Shown: positions 27,279-36,361 of the stretch, piece after piece
Layout of the letters: each line of letters opens with the position of its first letter
How positions within the stretch are numbered: position 1 is the first letter of the stretch
Source of the DNA: Pseudomonas sp. P818
GTDB taxonomy: Bacteria > Pseudomonadota > Gammaproteobacteria > Pseudomonadales > Pseudomonadaceae
DNA: 64,000 nucleotides
Direction of reading: 5' to 3'
Assembly: GCF_000418555.1 (NCBI RefSeq)
Contig: NZ_ATKM01000023.1
Coordinates: 38,002-102,001, forward strand
Position numbers and translations under genes: made by a program
The notes under the pieces: generated by a model
Database searches by the model: none
The model's input: the letters and a program-made list of their open reading frames with translations, nothing else
What the model was told of the DNA's origin: nothing

Positions 27279-28508
27279 ATGAGCAAGACCTCTCTGGAAA
27301 AGAGCAAGATCAAGTTCCTTCTTCTCGAAGGCGTGCACCAGAACGCCGTAGACACGCTGAAGGCCGCCGGTTACACCAACATCGAGTACCTCAAGACCGC
27401 CCTGTCAGGCGATGAGCTGAAAGAGAAGATCGCCGACGCTCACTTCATCGGCATTCGCTCGCGCACCCAGCTGACCGCTGACGTGTTCGACTGCGCGAAG
27501 AAACTGGTCGCCGTCGGCTGCTTCTGCATCGGCACCAACCAGGTCGACCTGGACGCTGCCCGCGAGCGCGGCATTGCCGTGTTCAACGCGCCCTACTCCA
27601 ACACCCGCTCGGTGGCCGAGCTGGTACTGGCCGAAGCCATCCTGCTGCTGCGCGGCATCCCTGAGAAGAACGCCTCCTGCCATCGCGGCGGCTGGATCAA
27701 GTCGGCGGCCAACTCCTTCGAAATCCGCGGCAAGAAGCTGGGCATCGTCGGCTACGGCTCCATCGGCACCCAGCTCTCGGTACTGGCCGAAGCGCTGGGC
27801 ATGCAGGTGTACTTCTATGACACCGTGACCAAACTGCCGCTGGGCAATGCCACGCAGATCGGCAGCCTGCACGAGCTGCTGGGCCTGGCCGACATCGTCT
27901 CGCTGCACGTGCCGGAGCTGCCGTCCACCCAGTGGATGATCGGCGAGAAGGAAATCCGCGCCATGAAGAAGGGCGCCATCCTGATCAACGCCGCCCGCGG
28001 CACCGTGGTCGAACTGGATCACCTGGCCCAGGCGATCAAGGACGAGCACCTGATCGGCGCCGCCATCGACGTATTCCCGGTCGAGCCCAAGTCCAACGAT
28101 GACATCTTCGAAAGCCCGCTGCGCGGCCTGGATCGCGTGATCCTGACTCCGCACATCGGCGGCTCCACTGCCGAAGCGCAGGCCAACATCGGCCTGGAAG
28201 TGGCCGAGAAGCTGGTCAAGTACAGCGACAACGGCACCTCGGTGTCCTCGGTCAACTTCCCCGAGGTCGCCCTGCCGGCGCACGCTGGCAAGCACCGTCT
28301 GCTGCACATCCACGCCAACATTCCGGGCGTGATGAGCGAAATCAACAAGGTGTTCGCCGACAATGGTATCAACATCTCCGGCCAGTTCCTGCAGACCAAC
28401 GACAAGGTCGGCTACGTGGTGATCGACGTCGACGCCGACTACTCCGACCTGGCGCTGGAGAAACTGCAGCAGGTCAACGGCACCATTCGCAGCCGCGTGC
28501 TGTTCTAA
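27279..28508 (+). CDS. serA: D-3-phosphoglycerate dehydrogenase
   Basis: First step of serine synthesis, and in this enzyme class also reduction of 2-oxoglutarate to D-2-hydroxyglutarate. 409 aa, matching the Pseudomonas/E. coli type. NAD site GIVGYGSIGTQ near residue 158, catalytic Arg in NAARGTVV, Glu in FPVEPKSND and His in LTPHIGGST; a C-terminal ACT domain (ANIPGVMSEINKVF) binds serine for feedback control. The ATG before SKTSLEKSK was chosen from homologues. Divergent from the D2HGDH gene. Confidence 0.96.
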   Translation: MSKTSLEKSKIKFLLLEGVHQNAVDTLKAAGYTNIEYLKTALSGDELKEKIADAHFIGIRSRTQLTADVFDCAKKLVAVGCFCIGTNQVDLDAARERGIAVFNAPYSNTRSVAELVLAEAILLLRGIPEKNASCHRGGWIKSAANSFEIRGKKLGIVGYGSIGTQLSVLAEALGMQVYFYDTVTKLPLGNATQIGSLHELLGLADIVSLHVPELPSTQWMIGEKEIRAMKKGAILINAARGTVVELDHLAQAIKDEHLIGAAIDVFPVEPKSNDDIFESPLRGLDRVILTPHIGGSTAEAQANIGLEVAEKLVKYSDNGTSVSSVNFPEVALPAHAGKHRLLHIHANIPGVMSEINKVFADNGINISGQFLQTNDKVGYVVIDVDADYSDLALEKLQQVNGTIRSRVLF

Positions 28509-28550
28509 ACCGGAGCTGCTGCGCGTCGGCGATACGGCGCTGGGAACGAC

Positions 28551-28640
28551 CTCGGAGATGCTCATTTACTGACGTAAATTCCGCTCTCCTCGGTCGCTCC
28601 CGCCTTGTCTCGCTCTGGCTCGCGAGCCCCGGAGGTATGC
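28551..28640. repeat. Candidate dispersed intergenic repeat
   Basis: The serA trailer contains a perfect palindrome ATTTAC-TGAC-GTAAAT at 28564-28579 embedded in CTC/CGG-rich flanks. A similar layout, with a GTAC-TACA-GTAC core, is present in the hisA-hisF spacer (47071-47220). Membership of a known repeat family could not be checked. Confidence 0.45.
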
Positions 28641-28650
28641 AGAAATGAAC

Positions 28651-28675
28651 AAAGGGAGGCTTCGGCCTCCCTTTC
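28651..28675 (+). terminator. Terminator downstream of serA
   Basis: Perfect hairpin AAAGGGAGGC-TTCG-GCCTCCCTTT with a short T-rich tail; the UUCG-type loop is typical. Confidence 0.85.
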
Positions 28676-28732
28676 TCATTCCGTAGGGTGCGCCGCGCGC
28701 TCCACCATGCCCCGGATTGCATCCGGGCTACC

Positions 28733-29224
28733 TCAAGCCTGTTCCAGCCGCGCCAGTTCGGCTGCTGCTTCGTCCAACTGCATTTCGTTGAACACCTTGA
28801 TCCCGGCTCGCTTGAGCAGCGCAGCGGTCACCCCCTCGCCAGCCACGCGAACGCCGCTGAAACTGCCATCGTAGTTTTCCAGATTGCCGCACGAGGGGCT
28901 GCGCGCCTTGAGCAAGGCCAGCTGGATGTCGTGCTCACGCACCAGCGCCAGCGCCTGCTCGGCGCCGTCGACGAAGGCAGCGGTGACGTCTTCGCCCTCG
29001 ATCGTCAGCACCGGCAATCGGCCGTCCAGCACTGCGCCGCCCTGTCCACCAGGGATCTCCGCCGGCGGACGCGGCGTGGGCAGGCCTCCCGCCATCTCCG
29101 GACACAGCGCCACTACCCGTCCCTCATCGAGCCACTGCTGGAGCAGATCGAAGGGGCCGTGGGCGCCACCGTCGTATCGCACGCGATGCCCGAGCAGGCA
29201 GCGGCTGACCAGGATCTTCTGCAT
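28733..29224 (-). CDS. DUF523 (TudS-like) protein
   Basis: A 163-aa DUF523 protein with the three conserved cysteines at 9 (SRCLLG), 41 (LCPEMAGGL) and 112 (SPSCGN). DUF523/TudS proteins bind a [4Fe-4S] cluster and desulfurate 2-thiouracil, so a thio-nucleobase or related desulfidase role is plausible. A GGGGGA precedes the ATG. It lies 14 bases after the 2OG-oxygenase gene on the same strand, so they likely form an operon. Confidence 0.85.
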   Translation of the reverse strand: MQKILVSRCLLGHRVRYDGGAHGPFDLLQQWLDEGRVVALCPEMAGGLPTPRPPAEIPGGQGGAVLDGRLPVLTIEGEDVTAAFVDGAEQALALVREHDIQLALLKARSPSCGNLENYDGSFSGVRVAGEGVTAALLKRAGIKVFNEMQLDEAAAELARLEQA

Positions 29225-29238
29225 CGATCCCCCCGCGT

Positions 29239-29862
29239 TCAGAGCACGTCCGTGCCGCGGCGCCGGAACCAGCCCGTCAGCGACAGCCGCTCGCGGGTGG
29301 CCGGTAGCACCTCGTGGGGCATTTCCCCGGAGAGGAACAGCGCCAGGGTGCCCGCCTGCGGCAGCACGTCATGCTCGCGCCCATCGCTCAGATACAGGCG
29401 CAGCGCCCCGCCCTGCTCGGCCTGCCAGTTCTCGTTCAGATAGAGCACCGCCGAGACCGTGCGCCGGTCGTCATCGCGGAAGCGATCGAGGTGACGCAGG
29501 TAGAAGGCACCCGGCTCATAACAGGCGAAATGGCATTCGAAATCCTCGAGGCCGAGAAACAGCTCGCGGTTGAGTGCCTGACGCAAGTCGTCCATCAGCT
29601 GCATATAGCGGTCACAGGCCTCGCTCTGGCCCGGCTCCAGCCACTGGATGCGGTCGCCGCGAATACCCTCCTGCACCTGCTGCGCGCTGCCACGGCCAAC
29701 GCTGGCAGCGCTCAGCTCGCCGCTGCGCTCACGCTTATGGCACTCGCTGGCCAGTTCGTGGGTCAGAACCTGTGGGGCGAACAACGCCCGTTGCGACCAG
29801 CCCTGGCTGGCAAGGTCGTCGATCAGGCTGGAAAAGAGGTCTTGCTGGATGGCTTCGGTCAT
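29239..29862 (-). CDS. 2-oxoglutarate/Fe(II) oxygenase, prolyl-4-hydroxylase type
   Basis: A 207-aa dioxygenase with the facial triad His124-x-Asp126 (RHLDRFRDDD) and His183 (GEMPHEVLP), plus Arg192 in RERLSLTGWF for 2-oxoglutarate. The P4Hc-like sequence resembles the Pseudomonas prolyl hydroxylase group (one member modifies EF-Tu), but the protein substrate is not predictable. The start is the ATG before TEAIQQDLF. Likely operon with the following DUF523 gene. Confidence 0.87.
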   Translation of the reverse strand: MTEAIQQDLFSSLIDDLASQGWSQRALFAPQVLTHELASECHKRERSGELSAASVGRGSAQQVQEGIRGDRIQWLEPGQSEACDRYMQLMDDLRQALNRELFLGLEDFECHFACYEPGAFYLRHLDRFRDDDRRTVSAVLYLNENWQAEQGGALRLYLSDGREHDVLPQAGTLALFLSGEMPHEVLPATRERLSLTGWFRRRGTDVL

Positions 29863-29983
29863 GCGGCGATTGTACAGCGCCGGATGGCCGCTAGACATAG
29901 CTCGACAAGCCCCTGTCAGCCACCGAAAATAGCCGGCCGCAGCAGCCTGCGGCCGGCTCGGAAAGTTTGCCAAGGAGTTCTCG

Positions 29984-30751
29984 ATGCGCGTTCTGTTTGC
30001 CCTGTTGCTGATTGGCCTGAGCCTGCCGCTCCTAGCCGACGATCACCTGCGCCTGTACCAGGCTGCCGGCTGGCCGCAACAGCGCGAACATTTCAACCAG
30101 GCACTCGATGCCGCCCAGCAGCGCTATCGCAGCACCCTGCCACCGGCGGTGTTCCAGGCACTGGTGGATAACAGCAACCGCCGTTTCGCCGCTGCCGCCA
30201 TCGACCAGCGCGCACAGAACAGCCTGCGCATGGAACTGGCCGATCCGCAGCCGGCGCTGGCCTTCTTCGAATCTCCGCTGGGCCGCAAGATCGTTGCTGC
30301 CGAAACGCTGGCCACTCGCAGTGATCAACTGGCCAAGTACGCCAATGGACTGCCGCGCACCGACGCCGACGCCACCCGTCGCCTGCTGATTCGTCACCTG
30401 GCTCAGGCCATTCCCGCCAAGGAGGCGGGTGCCGAAGTCAGCCTGGCGCTGGCCGGCGTGGCGGCCGACAGCCTCAGCCAGATGATTCCCGGGCTGCTCG
30501 GCGGTGGTCAGGCGCAGGGCCTGCTCAACGGTCAGCGTGAGCGCCTGATGGCGCAGATCGAGCAGGATCTCGACAACACCCTGCTGCACGTCTATCGCGA
30601 GTTGAGCGACCCGGAGCTGGAGCAGTTCGTCGAATTCGCCCAGTCCGACGCCGGCAAGGCCTATTACCAGGCCGCCTTGAAGTCGCTGCGTGCCGGTCTG
30701 GCGGTGGGCATGAGCACCAACGAGCTGGAGCCAGCGCCGCAGGGCATCTGA
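29984..30751 (+). CDS. DUF2059 periplasmic protein
   Basis: A 255-aa protein with a signal peptide (MRVLFALLLIGLSLPLLA) and a helical body ending in the DUF2059-like segment ELEQFVEFAQSDAGKAYYQA. No catalytic motif is visible and function is unknown. AAGGAG lies eight bases before the ATG. Divergent from the 2OG-oxygenase gene and followed by a repeat-rich gap. Confidence 0.8.
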   Translation: MRVLFALLLIGLSLPLLADDHLRLYQAAGWPQQREHFNQALDAAQQRYRSTLPPAVFQALVDNSNRRFAAAAIDQRAQNSLRMELADPQPALAFFESPLGRKIVAAETLATRSDQLAKYANGLPRTDADATRRLLIRHLAQAIPAKEAGAEVSLALAGVAADSLSQMIPGLLGGGQAQGLLNGQRERLMAQIEQDLDNTLLHVYRELSDPELEQFVEFAQSDAGKAYYQAALKSLRAGLAVGMSTNELEPAPQGI

Positions 30752-30782
30752 AGCCGGCCTGAGTCGGCGCGCTCATGAAGGC

Positions 30783-30978
30783 GCGAATTCATTCGCGATT
30801 CTTACAGTTTCAGCGCTAACGCCTATCGCGGATAAATCCCTGGCAGCACATGACCAACCACGGAGCCACATCAGCAGGCATCCGAAGCCAGAAAGACTCG
30901 CCGCCCCTTGTAGGAGCGAATTCATTCGCGATTCTTATGGTGCATTTCTAACGCTATCGCGGATAAATCCGCTCCTAC
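30783..30978. repeat. Tandem pair of REP-type elements
   Basis: The module GCGAATTCATTCGCGATTCT ... ATCGCGGATAAATCC occurs at 30783-30839 and again at 30910-30978, the second inside GTAGGAGC/GCTCCTAC arms. No gene lies in 30752-31000. Confidence 0.75.
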
Positions 30979-31000
30979 CTTTTCTGCGGCCGCAGGGCAT

Positions 31001-31942
31001 CTAAGCCAGACGCTCACGCAGAAAATCGAAGTAATCGCGGCGCAGCGCCTCGTTCTCATTGGCCAGGTGATGACGCGCGGCCGGCAGGCGCAGAATCTCC
31101 GGCTGACGGAACTTGTCCTGCAGCACCTCGAGGTTGTAGCGCCAGTCCACCGTCATGTCCGCCTCGCCCTGAACGATTAGCGGGCTGTGCTCGCTACGCC
31201 CGGCCGCCTCGATTTTCGGCACCCACTGAGCCAGCGCACCGACCCAGGCCGTTGGCAGGCTACGCGGCTGCAATGGGTCGAGGTTGTGCACGAAATCGAT
31301 GAAGGTGGCGTCGCTGGAGTTTTCGCTGAAACGCCGCGGAATCTCGCGAACGAAAGGGCTGAGCAGGCGATAGCTGAGTTTCGACCAGCCCCAGGCGCGC
31401 GGCCGCACCAGCGGCGCGAGGAGGATGCTCTGCCCAAGTTCCGGCCGTTTGCCATCGGCCAGCAGATAATCCAGCAGGATCGCACCGCCCGTGCTCTGGC
31501 CACACAGATGCCAGGGTTGTGGCAGCCCGAGTTCGCTGGCCTGCTCGAACAGGCCGGCCAGCACCTGCTGATATTCGGCGAAGTCACCGATGCTGGCGCG
31601 CGCCCCGCTGGACAGTCCATGCCCTGGCAGGTCACAGGCGAGTACGGCGAAGTTCATGCTCAGCGCCCAATCGACCACGTGCCGATACAGGCCCATATGG
31701 TCGTAATAGCCATGCAGCAATAGCAGGGTGCCTTGCGGCTCGGCCGGTGCCCATAGCTGCACGGCGATCTGGTAGCCGGCGGCATTGAAGCTGCCGAGGC
31801 GGTTGTCCAGCCCAGCAAAACGCGCAGCCAGATCGAAGCCATAGAAGCTGCGATAGGACTGCAGCGCTGGCAGATCCAGGCGTGCTGCGGCCAAGGGTCG
31901 CAGCAAGGGGCGTAGTTGATCGGGCTGAAACGGCTCTGACAT
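31001..31942 (-). CDS. Alpha/beta hydrolase (monoacylglycerol-lipase-like)
   Basis: A 313-aa serine hydrolase. The oxyanion region is LLLHGYYDHMGLYRH, the nucleophile elbow CGQSTGGA (Ser in GxSxG), the acid in QGEADMTVDW, and the histidine in ARHHLANE near the end. The pattern resembles bacterial monoacylglycerol lipase/lysophospholipase (Hydrolase_4). No signal peptide is seen, so it probably acts on lipids or esters in the cytosol. The ATG at 31942 was chosen; one four codons upstream is also possible. Confidence 0.86.
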   Translation of the reverse strand: MSEPFQPDQLRPLLRPLAAARLDLPALQSYRSFYGFDLAARFAGLDNRLGSFNAAGYQIAVQLWAPAEPQGTLLLLHGYYDHMGLYRHVVDWALSMNFAVLACDLPGHGLSSGARASIGDFAEYQQVLAGLFEQASELGLPQPWHLCGQSTGGAILLDYLLADGKRPELGQSILLAPLVRPRAWGWSKLSYRLLSPFVREIPRRFSENSSDATFIDFVHNLDPLQPRSLPTAWVGALAQWVPKIEAAGRSEHSPLIVQGEADMTVDWRYNLEVLQDKFRQPEILRLPAARHHLANENEALRRDYFDFLRERLA

Positions 31943-32065
31943 AAGGTTTTCCATCAATTGCGGGCAGCCGATGGGCGATCCCCGCGACGACTCCTCGAAT
32001 GCTGCGATATTCAGCTGCCAGGCGCATCGTGGCAAGCTACACGCCCTTTTTCGCCTGGCCCGATC

Positions 32066-32647
32066 ATGCCCCGCCCGTCTCGCAAGAACCTGCTCATTGC
32101 CCTGCTCACCCTGGTCTCGCTGGTCGGCCTGGCGCTCGCCTATCGCTGGTTCGAAACGCGCTACCTGCGCACCTTCGACGAGCGCGCAGCGGTATTCTCC
32201 GGCGCCGAGCTGCAGTTGCCCGCCGAGCTGAGCGGCCCCGGCGCTATCCGCCTGGTGCACTTCTGGGACCCGGCCTGCCCGTGCAACGTCGGCAACCAGC
32301 AGCATCTCGCCGAGCTGATCGAGCACTATGCGCCGCAAGGGGTGCAGTTCCATGTCGTGCGCAAGCCCGGCAGCCAGGGTCGCCTGCCTGCCGAACTGGC
32401 CGCACTGCAGCCACTGGACGAACTGCCCGGCAGCGCCGAGCTGCCGGCCAGCCCCGCCGTGGCGATCTGGGACAAACAGGGCCAGCTGGCCTACTTCGGC
32501 CCCTACAGCGAGGGCCTGGTGTGCAACTCGAGCAATAGCTTCATCGAGCCGATTCTCGAAGCGCTGGCCGCAGGGCGCCGGGTCGACGCCAGCAACACCC
32601 TGGCGGTGGGCTGCTTCTGTGAATGGTCCGCGCCGACCAGTAACTGA
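32066..32647 (+). CDS. DUF6436-like thioredoxin-fold membrane-anchored protein
   Basis: A 193-aa protein with an N-terminal membrane anchor (LLIALLTLVSLVGLALAY) and a thioredoxin-like periplasmic domain: HFWDPACPCNVGNQQ near residue 69, a cis-Pro-like SPAVAIWDKQG, and a C-terminal GCFCEW. The CPC motif replaces CxxC, so classical disulfide exchange is doubtful. Homologues are annotated DUF6436. Divergent from the hydrolase gene. Confidence 0.75.
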   Translation: MPRPSRKNLLIALLTLVSLVGLALAYRWFETRYLRTFDERAAVFSGAELQLPAELSGPGAIRLVHFWDPACPCNVGNQQHLAELIEHYAPQGVQFHVVRKPGSQGRLPAELAALQPLDELPGSAELPASPAVAIWDKQGQLAYFGPYSEGLVCNSSNSFIEPILEALAAGRRVDASNTLAVGCFCEWSAPTSN

Positions 32648-32661
32648 CGAGGCCCGAGCAA

Positions 32662-32822
32662 CCGTAGGGTGGGTTAGCCGCCTGTCGCGCTTACCGGTCG
32701 ATTAGCCCTGTTTGACGCGGCGTAACCCACCATCGGCGCAATACGAGCCACCGCCTGGTGGGTTACGCGACGCAACACCTCCGCGGCGTTTGTCGATCCT
32801 CCTCCAGCGTTGCTAACCCACC
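32662..32822. repeat. GGTGGGTTA-type intergenic repeats
   Basis: Copies of GGTGGGTTA and its complement TAACCCACC occur at about 32667, 32724, 32758 and 32813, making nested hairpins between the convergent DUF6436-like and AraC genes. No gene is seen here. Confidence 0.6.
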
Positions 32823-32832
32823 CGAACGCTCT

Positions 32833-33864
32833 TCACTCGCCAGTCAATCCGTGGCGCGCCACCAAACCACGTGGCGTGCTGCCCTGCCAGCGGCGAAAGG
32901 CGCGGTAGAACGGTGACAGCTCGGCAAAACCGCAGGCCCGCGTCACTTCGCGTACGCCCAGCCCCTGCTCGAGCAGGCGTAGCGCGCGCAAGCGACGCAC
33001 TTCATCGTGCAACGCACGAAAGCTGCTGCCCTGCTCGCTCAGTGCCCGCTGCAAGGCGCTGCGATTGCTGCCCAGAGCATGCGCACAGGCCTCCAGATTG
33101 CAGGCCGCATTGCCCAGGTTGACCTCCAGCCAGTAGCGCACCCGCACCAGCAACTGGTTCTCCACCAACTCCGCCAACTGTTTCTCGGCCTCCACGCTGA
33201 GCACCTCGAACAGCCGCGGACTGGCGCTGCGCGAGGGGCGCGAAAGCAGCGCACGCGGCAGGATCAACATGTCGTGCGGGCGCGAGAACCGCGGCTCGAC
33301 GCCAAGCAGGCGGCGATGCTCGGCAAGCCTGCGCGGCGACCGGTGACGAAACTCGACGCCCACCAGCGGCAGCTCGCCGCCAGCCGCCGCGGCCAGCATC
33401 TTGCTCAGCAGCACGGCCAGGCATTCCATCTGCTGACGCAACGAGCCGACTTCGCGGTAGTTCAGATCGATCACCAGGCGCGCTTCATCGTCCTGCTCCT
33501 CCAGCCGCGCGGCAAAACCACCGGAGAGGATGTGCTGGAAACGCACGAAGGCCAGCAACCCCTGCCGCAGGTCCCGAGCCGCCAGCAACAGGTAGCCGAC
33601 CACATCCATCGGCCGTGGCTGCATCATCTCGCCCAGGTGCAGGCCGATATCGACATCGCCCGTGATACCTTCCAGCGCCTGCCAGAAGCGCGGTGCGTTG
33701 TCGTGCTCCTCACGCGCTTCCAGTAACGGCGCCGCCAGCGCTACCCCGGCGTAGGCACGGCGGTAGGTGTCGGTCGGGTCGAGCCCCAGCGCCGCCAGGG
33801 CCTCGTAGAGCAGCCGACGCAGGGTCGAGGAGTGGGTCAGAGCAACGAATGCGCTATCGGTCAT
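32833..33864 (-). CDS. AraC family transcriptional regulator (OruR/ArgR-like domain layout)
   Basis: A 343-aa regulator with an N-terminal Arabinose_bd-type domain (DIGLHLGEMMQPRPMDVVGYLLLAA) and a C-terminal double helix-turn-helix ending ACGFAELSPFYRAFRRWQG-like, PRGL. Members respond to small molecules, often amino acids or lipids; the ligand is unknown. It is divergent from the penicillin-acylase gene with about 118 bases between, so that gene is the first candidate target. Confidence 0.88.
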   Translation of the reverse strand: MTDSAFVALTHSSTLRRLLYEALAALGLDPTDTYRRAYAGVALAAPLLEAREEHDNAPRFWQALEGITGDVDIGLHLGEMMQPRPMDVVGYLLLAARDLRQGLLAFVRFQHILSGGFAARLEEQDDEARLVIDLNYREVGSLRQQMECLAVLLSKMLAAAAGGELPLVGVEFRHRSPRRLAEHRRLLGVEPRFSRPHDMLILPRALLSRPSRSASPRLFEVLSVEAEKQLAELVENQLLVRVRYWLEVNLGNAACNLEACAHALGSNRSALQRALSEQGSSFRALHDEVRRLRALRLLEQGLGVREVTRACGFAELSPFYRAFRRWQGSTPRGLVARHGLTGE

Positions 33865-33982
33865 GGTGGTTCCAGCCTGATATTGACCATAGACTTCCAG
33901 CCCCGAGGCATATGGTCAATGCCGACACTCAAGCGCCTGAGCAGAATGCTGCACGCCTGCCCACAACAATAAGGATCGCTGG

Positions 33983-36361
33983 ATGAAACGTTCCCTGACC
34001 GCCCTTGCGCTGGTGATTGCCGCCGCAGCAGGCGGCCTGAGCTGGTACCTGCACGACAAACAACCGCAGCGCGACGGCGAGCTGGTGCTTGCAGCGCTGC
34101 AGGCGCCGGTCACGGTCGACTACGACGAACGCGGCGTGCCGCATATTCGCGCCGAGAATGAAGCGGACCTGTATCGCGCCCTCGGTTTCGTCCACGCCCA
34201 GGACCGCCTGTTCCAGATGGAGCTGCTGCGGCGCCTGGCACGCGGTGAACTGGCCGAAGTGCTCGGCGAGAAACTGGTGCCCACCGACCGCCTGTTCCGC
34301 ACTCTGGAAATCGGCCGCCATGCCGATGCCTACGCTGCCCGCCTGGACGCGGGCAGCCCGTCCACCCAGGCCCTGCAGCACTACCTCGAAGGCATCAACC
34401 AGTACCAGGCCAGTCGCCCGCGCCCTCTGGAGTTCGACCTGCTGGGCATCGAGCCACGCCCCTTCACCATTGCCGACACCCTCAGCGTCGCCGGCTACAT
34501 GGCCTACAGCTTCGCAGCGGCGCTGCGCACCGAACCGGTGATGACCCACATCCGCGACGAGCTTGGCGCGGACTATCTCGGTCTGTTCGACCTCGACTGG
34601 CATCCGCAGGGCGTGATCGGCACCACCCTGGCCACCAGCGACTGGCAGGACCTATCCGCCCTGGCCCAACTCAGCAACGATGCTCTGGCAGGCACCGGCC
34701 TGCCACAGTTCGAGGGCAGCAACGCCTGGGCCGTCTCCGGCAGCCGCACCGCCAGCGGCAAGCCGTTACTGGCCGGCGACCCGCACATTCGCTTCTCGCT
34801 GCCGGCGGTCTGGTACGAGGCGCACCTACAGGCACCCGGCTACGAGCTGTATGGCTACCACCACGCGCTGATTCCCAGCGCCATGCTCGGCCACAATCGC
34901 GACTTCGCCTGGAGCCTGACCATGTTCCAGAACGACGACCTCGACCTGATCGCCGAGCGGGTCAACCCGGACAACGCCAATCAGGTCTGGTACCAGGGCA
35001 ACTGGGTCGACCTCCAGCAACGCACGGAAACCATCCAGGTCAAGGGCGCCGAGCCTGTGCAGATCACCCTGCGTCGCTCCCCGCACGGCCCGATCATCAA
35101 CGATGCTCTGGGCCAGAGCAGCGGCAGCACACCGATCGCCATGTGGTGGGCCTTCCTCGAAACCGACAATCCGATGCTCGACGCCTTCTACCAGCTCAAT
35201 CGCGCGGACGAGCTGGACAAGGCCCGCGCCGCCGTCGAGAAGATCGAAGCCCCAGGCCTCAACGTGGTCTGGGCCAACGCCGGCGGCGATATCGGCTGGT
35301 GGGCGGCGGCCAAGCTGCCGCTGCGCCCGGAGGGCGTCAACCCGACCTTCATACTCGACGGCGCCAGCGGTGAGGCGGACAAACTCGGCTATCACCCCTT
35401 CAGCGCCAACCCGCAGGAGGAAAACCCGCAGCGCGGCTACATCCTCTCGGCCAACTACCAGCCCGTGCCGGCCAGCGGTATCGAGATTCCCGGTTACTAC
35501 AACCTGCCTGATCGTGGTCAGCGCCTGAACCAGCACCTGAGCGATGCCTCGGTGAAATGGGATACGCAGAACAGCCAGGCACTGCAGCTCGACCCCGGTA
35601 CCGGCTACGGCCCGCGCCTGCTGGCACCGATCCTCGACGACCTGCGCAGCGCAGCGGCGAACGATCAGGAGCGCGCGCTGGTGGAACAACTGGCCGACTG
35701 GAATGGCGACCACGCACTCGATTCCGTGGCCGCCACCCTGTTCAACCAGCTGACCTACCAGCTCGCCCACGAAGCCATGGCCGACGAACTGGGCGAGGCT
35801 TTCTTCGACAGCCTGCTGCAGACCCGCGCGCTCGACACCGCGCTACCGCGCCTGACCGCCAATGCCGACTCGCCCTGGTGGAATCGCCAGGGCAGCGAGC
35901 AGCGGGAGAGCCGCACGCAGATCGTCGCCGAGGCCTGGCGCGCCAGCCTGGAGCACCTGCACAGCCTGTTCGGCGATGATGTCGAGGCCTGGACCTGGGG
36001 GCGTGGCCATACCCTCACCCACAGCCATGCGCTTGGCCAACAGCAGCCGCTGGCCTGGCTGCTCAACGTCGGCCCGCAGGCCGCGCCTGGCGGCCATGAA
36101 ACGCCGAACAACCTGTCGCACAAGATCGGGCCGGCGCCCTGGCCGGTGGTCTATGGCCCCTCGACCCGGCGCCTGGTCGACCTCGGCGACGCAGACAAGG
36201 CCCTGGGCGGCATTCCGGTAGGCCAGAGCGGCGTACCGTTCGACGCGCATTACGGCGATCAGGCCGCCGCCCACGTGGCCGGCGAATATCAACCGCAGCA
36301 CCTCAGCGAGGCGGATGTGCAAGCGCACAGCCAGGGCACGCTGCGCCTGCTGCCACGCTGA
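33983..36361 (+). CDS. Penicillin/acyl-homoserine-lactone acylase, HacB-like
   Basis: A 792-aa Ntn-hydrolase precursor, exported (hydrophobic N-terminus ALALVIAAAAGGLSWYL). Family landmarks: GVPHIRAENEADLYRALGFVHAQDR, the autocleavage site EGSNAWAVSG with the new N-terminal nucleophile Ser246, and the HALGQQQPLAWLLNVG region. Such enzymes cleave N-acyl homoserine lactones or beta-lactams. By recalled synteny this is the PA0305 (HacB) position. Substrate not provable from sequence. It is the last gene before a tandem repeat array. Confidence 0.88.
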   Translation: MKRSLTALALVIAAAAGGLSWYLHDKQPQRDGELVLAALQAPVTVDYDERGVPHIRAENEADLYRALGFVHAQDRLFQMELLRRLARGELAEVLGEKLVPTDRLFRTLEIGRHADAYAARLDAGSPSTQALQHYLEGINQYQASRPRPLEFDLLGIEPRPFTIADTLSVAGYMAYSFAAALRTEPVMTHIRDELGADYLGLFDLDWHPQGVIGTTLATSDWQDLSALAQLSNDALAGTGLPQFEGSNAWAVSGSRTASGKPLLAGDPHIRFSLPAVWYEAHLQAPGYELYGYHHALIPSAMLGHNRDFAWSLTMFQNDDLDLIAERVNPDNANQVWYQGNWVDLQQRTETIQVKGAEPVQITLRRSPHGPIINDALGQSSGSTPIAMWWAFLETDNPMLDAFYQLNRADELDKARAAVEKIEAPGLNVVWANAGGDIGWWAAAKLPLRPEGVNPTFILDGASGEADKLGYHPFSANPQEENPQRGYILSANYQPVPASGIEIPGYYNLPDRGQRLNQHLSDASVKWDTQNSQALQLDPGTGYGPRLLAPILDDLRSAAANDQERALVEQLADWNGDHALDSVAATLFNQLTYQLAHEAMADELGEAFFDSLLQTRALDTALPRLTANADSPWWNRQGSEQRESRTQIVAEAWRASLEHLHSLFGDDVEAWTWGRGHTLTHSHALGQQQPLAWLLNVGPQAAPGGHETPNNLSHKIGPAPWPVVYGPSTRRLVDLGDADKALGGIPVGQSGVPFDAHYGDQAAAHVAGEYQPQHLSEADVQAHSQGTLRLLPR

